A stretch of DNA of 18,314 nucleotides. Source: RGIG1828 sp045586905 (GTDB lineage Bacteria; Bacillota; Clostridia; UMGS1810). Where the stretch lies: positions 1 to 18,314 of the forward strand of contig JAZNBF010000066.1 in assembly GCA_045586905.1 (NCBI GenBank). Reading direction: 5' to 3'. The notes beneath the pieces are model-generated. The model ran no database searches. It was not told where the DNA came from and was given only the letters and a program-made list of their open reading frames with translations. Of the stretch, positions 13,425 to 18,314 are shown in pieces. Numbering within the stretch: position 1 is the stretch's first letter; the number at the start of each line of letters is the position of its first letter. Made by a program: the position numbers and the translations under genes.

Positions 13425-15224
13425 TTATATTTCACTTCCGCGATAGAACTTGAGATTTATCGCTTTCAGCACAAATTTGCCCACCCCACAAAATTCAAGT
13501 TTGAACCAGTTGCATCTTTTTACGGGCAAAAATATGGTTGCGCCCATGCTGTCTGCTTCGTCATAGCGTGCCCCACACACTGCGCCCTTTCCACCGTCAT
13601 CATATATTGCCCGTACAGTGAAGCTTGCATCTTTTGAAAGAGAATATTTGAGGGCGATTTTTCCATAGCCTTTTTTCTCAATGAGTTTGTCATCTATCCT
13701 GAGTCCGAACTTCCAGCTTATGCACCTTTCGCATTTTTCATCATCAGAAGATGGGTTGAGACATATCACACTTCCCCCCGACGACATACAGACCTTATTT
13801 CCGTATGAATAAAGAATGGCACTGCCATCTGAGGCGTTTTCTTTATGCCATATATCGCGGGCAATATCATACACATACAAAAATTTCTCATTGTCATCTG
13901 AGCATAAAATGTAGTAATACTCCTCACTTGCCGCAGCCGAAATGACGCGTGGCAAAGTGCCGATGGAGGCGGAAATCTTTTTGGGATAATCACCGCGATA
14001 CATATATATACCGTCGGATGATGCATATATTATGCTCGATGCACTCACCGTAACACTCTCCGACATGTCGTCGCCTACGCCTCTGCATTTTTCTGTGTGA
14101 ATAACATACTCGTCGGGATGGTCACCAAAAATCTTGTGGATGGCGTTTTCCTTAAAAGCATATATGTAGTTACCATAAGGTGTAATGGCAGTGAAATTGC
14201 CATCGGTCTGGGCAGAGGACGAGAATGATGCATAAGGAAGAGTGCCGTAGTCATCTACCGAAAAATCATTCCATTCCGATGCGTCGGAAAGCTTGGAAGC
14301 ATAAATGTTTTTTCCGCCTATGCCCCATATGCGATTGCCGAAAGAGCAAATGTGCTCAAGCGACGGCATGGTGCGTTTTATGGTGAAATCCATGACATTG
14401 AGACTTAAGTACTTATCCATATTGATGGCGTTATCGTCAAAAATAAGCGCAACAGCTTCTTTCACTGTGCCCGACGGAGTCTGGTGAGAAACAGTTGTAA
14501 TGTCTTTGATTTTGAGAGTCAGTCCCTTGTAAAACCCCGCTATAAAATCATAGTAGGCATTGCTGCTGTCATGTGATGACGCATATACGTTGGCTTTTAA
14601 TTCTATGACATCGCCTTTTTTCAGCATATCGGGAAAGCATGAATAGTAAAAGGTTTTGGATCCTGAAGAGGTGTAGCTTGTTTGCACAGAGGTTATTTTA
14701 TTGGAATTAAGTGTCGCAATACGGTCTATTGTCATATTGTCCATTGTGGTCATTCCGTTTGTCTCCGACTTGAATTTTTGTCTGGTGGTGGTGGTGCTCT
14801 GTATGTGATTAATTGTAGCTTTGGTAAATTTTTTTGTTACAGTGGAAAAAATCACATTGTCGGGAACAATGAGGATGGTATCGGTAAGTGCGGCAAATTC
14901 CCGACTTTTTGAAAAATCTACCGAAGCACTCTGGCTTGTAAATTCATAGTCCACGCCCTTAAATGTGAGAAAAATTCTTTTTTTGTCGGTTGTGTATGAA
15001 GTGTAGAAAAAGCCTTCAAAGCCTCCGATGCCATTTATCACACGGTCGGTGTGATAAAACTCTGCCCTCTGCTTTCTTGATGAAAGAGAGGGGTATAACA
15101 AAGATGTCATATTTTCTGACGAATAAAGCTCACCGGTTTTCTTTGCTTCACACAAATTTATGCCGCCAAAACCTTTTATGGATTTTTCATAAAAAGCCAC
15201 ATTTGTTTTCATTAAAGGAAGCAT
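13425..15224 (-). CDS. Phage beta-propeller-like tail / stabilisation protein
   Basis: The 599-residue protein looks all-beta. From about residue 285 it has a run of blades with motifs such as FGNRIWGIGGKNIYASKL, then ITPYGNYIYAFKENAIHKIFG and a later IIYASSDGIYMYRGDYPKKIS. This pattern is familiar from propeller-type tail or stabilisation proteins of short-tailed phages (P22 gp10-like in role). The C-terminus resembles a beta-sandwich. The frame extends to 15299, but that would overlap the previous gene by 60 bases; the ATG at 15224, nine bases after AGGAGG, fits better. It lies between an adaptor-like gene and the charged protein gene, the order expected for head-tail joining. Family name is uncertain. 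Confidence 0.68.
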   Translation of the reverse strand: MLPLMKTNVAFYEKSIKGFGGINLCEAKKTGELYSSENMTSLLYPSLSSRKQRAEFYHTDRVINGIGGFEGFFYTSYTTDKKRIFLTFKGVDYEFTSQSASVDFSKSREFAALTDTILIVPDNVIFSTVTKKFTKATINHIQSTTTTRQKFKSETNGMTTMDNMTIDRIATLNSNKITSVQTSYTSSGSKTFYYSCFPDMLKKGDVIELKANVYASSHDSSNAYYDFIAGFYKGLTLKIKDITTVSHQTPSGTVKEAVALIFDDNAINMDKYLSLNVMDFTIKRTMPSLEHICSFGNRIWGIGGKNIYASKLSDASEWNDFSVDDYGTLPYASFSSSAQTDGNFTAITPYGNYIYAFKENAIHKIFGDHPDEYVIHTEKCRGVGDDMSESVTVSASSIIYASSDGIYMYRGDYPKKISASIGTLPRVISAAASEEYYYILCSDDNEKFLYVYDIARDIWHKENASDGSAILYSYGNKVCMSSGGSVICLNPSSDDEKCERCISWKFGLRIDDKLIEKKGYGKIALKYSLSKDASFTVRAIYDDGGKGAVCGARYDEADSMGATIFLPVKRCNWFKLEFCGVGKFVLKAINLKFYRGSEI

Positions 15225-15238
15225 TTTCCCATCCCTCC

Positions 15239-15595
15239 TTAAACCTTTATTGATGTGCTGCACACGGGAAGATGTGTGCGTCGGTAGTTTTTCTGCCACT
15301 TAAGAAGTGACGCGTTGTAAAACGAAGAGCTGTTATTGTACAGAGCATATTCCTGATTGGACAAATCTATCATGGATATAAGATAGTAAAGGTAAATGTC
15401 AGAGTTTGCATCATCGAGAAAAAGGGTTGGGTTTTCTTCCTGCAAAAACCCAAGATCGGCATCTGCCTCCGTATATCGCGACGCAAATTGTCTGATATCA
15501 GTTTCAATTTTGTTCAGCCATTTTCTCTTTTGGGCAAAAGAATATACATTTGGCTTGATTCGGTCACACTGTGTGATTATATCGGTCGATTTCAT
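15239..15595 (-). CDS. Phage head-tail adaptor-like protein
   Basis: This 118-residue mainly helical protein resembles, by recall, small proteins found just downstream of capsid genes in Clostridia phages. It has a start with IKPNVYSFAQKRKWLNKIE, a helical middle with DIYLYYLISMIDLSNQEYALYNN, and RRTHLP near the end. It probably joins the portal vertex to the tail. The ATG is preceded by AAGGAGGG. In intact relatives it would follow the capsid and small protein genes, which in this window lie about 13 kb away on the other strand (1492-2759). Confidence 0.65.
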   Translation of the reverse strand: MKSTDIITQCDRIKPNVYSFAQKRKWLNKIETDIRQFASRYTEADADLGFLQEENPTLFLDDANSDIYLYYLISMIDLSNQEYALYNNSSSFYNASLLKWQKNYRRTHLPVCSTSIKV

Positions 15596-15606
15596 ATCTG
15601 CCCTCC

Positions 15607-15768
15607 TTACATTTTTCTTAGAATATCATAGATGCTCTCTATTTTCTGACTTAATGTGCTTAATCTGAATTCAATCTCTTCCCTTAAATTTTCCACATAA
15701 ACCGTCAGCTGATTTATTTTTTCTGTCTCATCGCCCTCAAGAACTTGTTTGTCGGTTTTAATGTGCAA
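15607..15768 (-). CDS. Small coiled-coil phage protein
   Basis: A 53-residue frame starts at TTG (15768), six bases after GAGGTG; it can be extended to a GTG at 15777 (56 residues) that overlaps the amidase stop. The product is strongly helical with heptad spacing (INQLTVYVENLREEIEFRL and later LSQKIESIYDILRKM) and ends just before the AAGGAGGG of the adaptor gene. It fills the 178-base space between amidase and adaptor exactly, with coupled start and stop signals, so it is likely real. The function is unknown; small coiled coils in such places can be assembly or lysis accessory proteins. Confidence 0.65.
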   Translation of the reverse strand: MHIKTDKQVLEGDETEKINQLTVYVENLREEIEFRLSTLSQKIESIYDILRKM

Positions 15769-15773
15769 ATTTG

Positions 15774-16517
15774 TCACCTCGCTTCTGTAAAATTTGCTGC
15801 TTTATATCCGAGCCAATATAGATTGACATCTTTTTTCATAAGACTCAGCCACAAAGATTTTTCGTCTATAATGCCTCTGTGCCACAGTTCCCACACAATA
15901 TCGTTTACACTTTCAAGTGCCTCAGGCCTTTTTGTGCCCATTTTCGTTGTGTTGCATATTTTCTTTGCAAGGTTATAGGAATTGGCATCTGATGCACACT
16001 TGGATTCCCAGAGAGCTGCATTTGTCACAATGCCTCTTTTATTTAGCTCTGTTATGATGTCTTTAACTTCTGTCAGCTCACTATGAGACGGGAAAAAAGC
16101 ATCAAACGGGAAATACTTTCCCGGACATACAGTGGCATTTAAATCGGAATGTTTTTTGACTGATGCAAAAGGATACAGAGCTTTAATATATCCGACAAGC
16201 CCTATCCCTGATCTCAGCTGCGCATCTGTCATCTTTTCTTTTTCAAAATTGCCTTCAAAACATATGCCTATGCTTTTTGAATTGAAGCCCTGAACATGTG
16301 CACCCACTGTGTCCAGAGGTCTGCCTTCATACACTGTGCCATCCTTTCTTATGTAAAAATGATATCCTATACCTGCCCATCCGTTTGATATGTGTATGCG
16401 ATGGATATCATCTGCACTGCATCTTTGTGATGCAGCATGATGAAGGACTATATACTCTGTCGAAGAGCGAAGCGAAAGCCTCCCGTCCCACACATAAGTT
16501 TTTTTAGTTATTTTCAT
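15774..16517 (-). CDS. Endolysin: N-acetylmuramoyl-L-alanine amidase (Amidase_2)
   Basis: The 247-residue enzyme cuts the amide bond between N-acetylmuramic acid and L-alanine in peptidoglycan. The T7-lysozyme/PGRP fold occupies about 15-140. Zinc ligands are H26 (VLHHAAS), H123 (KKHSD) and C131 (VCPGK); GYHFYIRKDGTVYEGRP (51-67) is the family core. The C-terminus has two copies of a roughly 37-residue repeat (151-187 and 204-240) with DI-x2-EL-x2-RGI and a following LW, which I take to be a cell-wall-binding module known from clostridial endolysins. No signal peptide is present, so export depends on a holin. It overlaps the upstream membrane protein gene by 14 bases and has its own AAGGAG. 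Confidence 0.93.
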   Translation of the reverse strand: MKITKKTYVWDGRLSLRSSTEYIVLHHAASQRCSADDIHRIHISNGWAGIGYHFYIRKDGTVYEGRPLDTVGAHVQGFNSKSIGICFEGNFEKEKMTDAQLRSGIGLVGYIKALYPFASVKKHSDLNATVCPGKYFPFDAFFPSHSELTEVKDIITELNKRGIVTNAALWESKCASDANSYNLAKKICNTTKMGTKRPEALESVNDIVWELWHRGIIDEKSLWLSLMKKDVNLYWLGYKAANFTEAR

Positions 16518-16821
16518 TTATGTTTTCTCCTTTTTTGAACCTCTGCCACAATTCTCTGAAGGTATCAAAGCCATACATGGCAACATATGCAACCACAAAT
16601 GACGAGGCAAAAGCAAAAACGACCGTCACCATATCACAGTGCACCAATTTCGTCTTTGCAAACACGCAAAGGACAGACAAATTGACACTCATCGCAACAA
16701 TGATGCACCATAGCTTTGTGGGAAGCGATATTATTTCTTTGGTGAGCTGCACTATGATGTTGACAATAAAGGAAAGCATCATGAGCGTCCCTCCCAAAGC
16801 AGTTATGTTATTTATTTCCAT
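16504..16821 (-). CDS. Holin-like membrane protein
   Basis: This 105-residue protein has three predicted membrane helices (about 11-33, 36-56 and 64-86) and a charged C-terminal tail (RFKKGENINENN). It is immediately upstream of the amidase with a 14-base overlap. Size, topology and position match class I phage holins, which make the membrane lesions that release the endolysin. It starts inside the end of the previous small membrane gene (14-base overlap). The exact holin family is not identified. Confidence 0.75.
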   Translation of the reverse strand: MEINNITALGGTLMMLSFIVNIIVQLTKEIISLPTKLWCIIVAMSVNLSVLCVFAKTKLVHCDMVTVVFAFASSFVVAYVAMYGFDTFRELWQRFKKGENINENN

Positions 16822-17005
16822 TGTTTTTCTCCTTTACATTTTTTATCCAGCCCATAACAGCCCCCTCGGTGCCGACAGCACCGAAATATGAAACTATGAG
16901 CGAGTCGGGAATCAGTTTGTCATGCCAGACAAACACAAAACACAAAGCCATAAACAAAGCACTGACAATTCCTAAAACAACAAGTATTTTATTCATTGTG
17001 CCCAT
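16808..17005 (-). CDS. Small phage membrane protein
   Basis: This 65-residue protein has one clear N-terminal membrane helix (residues about 5-26) and a second weakly hydrophobic stretch with SYFGAVGTEGAVMGWIK, ending in a lysine-rich tail. It belongs to the lysis cassette by position and may be an antiholin or second holin. The start overlaps the previous gene by 17 bases. An alternative ATG at 16996 would shorten it by three residues. Confidence 0.65.
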   Translation of the reverse strand: MGTMNKILVVLGIVSALFMALCFVFVWHDKLIPDSLIVSYFGAVGTEGAVMGWIKNVKEKNNGNK

Positions 17006-17303
17006 AGCTCATCACCCTTTCCCATTTGTCTTTTACATATGAATTTTCGTTGAGTTCATTTATATAGTGGTCATAAACATCGTGAGCAAATTTCCACTGA
17101 ACCTCATCTTTGGTGATACAGTTTTCAATATCGACCAAAAAATCAATCAGGAAACGTCTGCATTCTTTGACATCCATTTTATGAATCTGATTTTTCAAAG
17201 GCTCGAGCTCTGATGCAATAAATTTTTTTAGTGTTGCAGTTATCGCCCCAACCGCCCCGGCAAACGAGGCGGCTAGGATTATAAGCTCCATAAATCTTAT
17301 CAC
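16989..17303 (-). CDS. Phage protein with N-terminal membrane helix
   Basis: The 104-residue protein has a hydrophobic N-terminus (MELIILAASFAGAVGAITA) and a soluble helical part with KMDVKECRRFLIDFLVDIE and a later YINELNENSYVKDKWERVM. I recall similar proteins in Clostridia prophages beside the holin, annotated only as hypothetical. It could be a membrane-anchored lysis regulator or an XhlA-like haemolysin relative. It begins at GTG (17303) immediately after the previous stop, eight bases after GGGAGG; an internal ATG five codons in is an alternative. Confidence 0.65.
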   Translation of the reverse strand: MIRFMELIILAASFAGAVGAITATLKKFIASELEPLKNQIHKMDVKECRRFLIDFLVDIENCITKDEVQWKFAHDVYDHYINELNENSYVKDKWERVMSYGHNE

Positions 17304-17492
17304 TTAAAGTGCCTCCCTCTCTGTCGCATCAATATACTGCGCTTCAATAGCAGCATCAATTTCTGCAAGATCTTCTGTTGTAAGCACTTCCTTTTCAAGC
17401 CAACCGGCAGCATTAAGTCTTATTTTGTAATCAGGCATATGACCGATTGCACCAATAAGTGCTTTTTTAATAAAACCATTGTAATCAAACAT
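17304..17492 (-). CDS. Short phage protein, XkdX-like
   Basis: The 62-residue protein (MFDYNGFIKKALIG at the start, then NAAGWLEKEVLTTEDLAEIDAA) resembles XkdX-type small proteins that sit between tail fibre and holin genes. They have no established biochemical role. Its ATG shares one base with the stop of the preceding gene (TAATG), and the ribosome site GGAGGTG lies within that gene's last codons. Confidence 0.7.
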   Translation of the reverse strand: MFDYNGFIKKALIGAIGHMPDYKIRLNAAGWLEKEVLTTEDLAEIDAAIEAQYIDATEREAL

Positions 17493-18295
17493 TATATCTC
17501 ACCTCCCAAATCCACAATTGCTTGCGATAGTTCATCAATAACAGCCTGTCCGTCAAGATAGCCTTTTGCTTCGATGTTTGCACCGCTTGTGGGTGTTGTG
17601 ATGTTCATTGTGGGTGATACACTTTTTACAATTGCTTTGCCGTCTTCGGCAGGGTAAGTTCCGCCTTTGTATGCTTCCCACTCCGTAGCAACAGAACCGA
17701 TTTCACATTGGAGTTTTATGTTTCGTATATGCACTTCGTCACCAACTGCTCTGTCAGGAAAACGGAAACAATATCCAACTGTTTTTCCTTCGTTTGCGAG
17801 AGTGTGTTTTATTGTTTTGCCGTTTGTCATGGAGTTGCCTTGAATTTCTATTGCACCATTATTGCCAATCTCTCTGCGAACAACAATACCGATGCAATCC
17901 GTTGCAACATCAGATTCAAAATTAGATGACAACACAACAGTTGTGCCTTTTGGTATGGTGTATCCACCCCAAATCGAATTGCCGTCGGGTTTCACATATG
18001 CATAGTTTCTCGTTAGTGTACCATCAAGATTGAAAGAGCCATCATCGTTGACAGTCATGGTAAGACCTACATGATAAGCTTTAGAAAGTGTATCTTTTGA
18101 AATATCAAAGAGATTTTTCCCACATGCTGTCACACTTTCTGCATCTGTCAAAACCTCAACATCGTGTTCCTTCGGGTGAACCTTGTCAATTGTCACAAGG
18201 CTTGTGCCTGTCACATCAAAAGGTGTGCCAAAATCCGAAGCACCTTTTTTATAAACTGCATCTGCAACCTTTTCAAATTTTTCGCCTGTTGTCAT
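17492..18295 (-). CDS. Phage tail fibre / baseplate-associated protein
   Basis: The 267-residue protein has an N-terminal segment (about 30-55), then a beta-sandwich module starting at KNLFDISK (60-67) and ending KLQCEIGSVATEWEAYKGG (about 199-217). That beginning and end are typical of carbohydrate-binding-like modules in Firmicutes tail fibres and receptor-binding proteins. The C-terminus (GYLDGQAVIDELSQAIVDLGGEI) looks like a short trimerisation or attachment helix. No membrane segment or signal peptide is seen. The ATG at 18295 is preceded by GGTGGTGA and shares one base with the stop of the upstream gene. Host receptor specificity cannot be read from sequence. Confidence 0.75.
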   Translation of the reverse strand: MTTGEKFEKVADAVYKKGASDFGTPFDVTGTSLVTIDKVHPKEHDVEVLTDAESVTACGKNLFDISKDTLSKAYHVGLTMTVNDDGSFNLDGTLTRNYAYVKPDGNSIWGGYTIPKGTTVVLSSNFESDVATDCIGIVVRREIGNNGAIEIQGNSMTNGKTIKHTLANEGKTVGYCFRFPDRAVGDEVHIRNIKLQCEIGSVATEWEAYKGGTYPAEDGKAIVKSVSPTMNITTPTSGANIEAKGYLDGQAVIDELSQAIVDLGGEI

Positions 18296-18314
18296 TAAAT
18301 GTCACCACCCAATT
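18295..18314 (-). CDS. 3' end of another gene in the phage block (partial)
   Basis: Only the last five codons and the stop are in the window, reading LGGDI then TAA, overlapping the next start as TAATG. This matches the end of the following gene (LGGEI, also TAATG), which suggests the upstream gene has a similar C-terminus, perhaps a related tail protein. Confidence 0.4.

Noticed and set aside
13766..14026. 86-residue minus-strand frame
   Set aside because: An alternative frame inside the propeller-like gene, with no start signals of its own.

Overview
The window is chromosomal DNA of a low-to-moderate GC Gram-positive bacterium. It is most likely a gut-type member of class Clostridia (Bacillota, Oscillospiraceae/Lachnospiraceae-like). 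The signs are a complete ctsR-mcsA-mcsB-clpC heat-shock operon with a consensus sigma-A promoter and a CtsR operator, strong AAGGAGG ribosome sites, and phage genes of a type I recognise from gut Clostridia. All family assignments come from reading the translated sequence; no database search was run.

Layout. (1) 1-302: the 5' end of hisS (minus strand) with its promoter. (2) 348-2830: a short plus-strand phage head block made of scaffold protein, N4-gp56-type major capsid protein and a small capsid-associated protein. A possible C-terminal remnant of the preceding phage gene lies before it and a strong terminator after it. (3) 2840-7400: the minus-strand ctsR-mcsA-mcsB-clpC operon, which makes a stress regulator, an arginine kinase with its activator, and the AAA+ unfoldase that feeds arginine-phosphorylated proteins to ClpP. 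(4) 7401-7933: an AT-rich gap with a small cluster of DnaA-box-like sites. (5) 7934-9148: a CAU-anticodon tRNA gene followed by about 1 kb of very highly structured non-coding DNA. This holds two arrays of small palindromes punctuated by a constant heptamer (GTGAAAT in one, GCTAAAT in the other), a pair of 131-bp direct repeats whose ends copy the tRNA acceptor stem, further echoes of the tRNA 3' end, and several terminator-like hairpins. (6) 9152-12272: a minus-strand operon of an AraC-family regulator, a creatinase/M24-fold protein that seems to have lost metal ligands, and a PIG-L/LmbE-type deacetylase. (7) 12391-18314: a tightly packed minus-strand phage block read as tail-associated protein, short XkdX-like protein, three small membrane proteins, amidase endolysin, a 53-56 aa coiled-coil protein, head-tail adaptor-like protein, beta-propeller-like tail protein and a charged internal/ejection-type protein, closed by a terminator.

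The two phage blocks look like complementary pieces of one podovirus-like morphogenesis module (scaffold, capsid and small protein on the left; adaptor, propeller and internal protein on the right). They face each other in opposite orientation with housekeeping genes between them. All their genes are open and intact, yet no integrase, terminase or portal is visible here. This could be a rearranged prophage or a dispersed, domesticated particle system. The most unusual non-coding signal is the pair of heptamer-palindrome arrays beside the tRNA gene, which I cannot match to any named repeat family.
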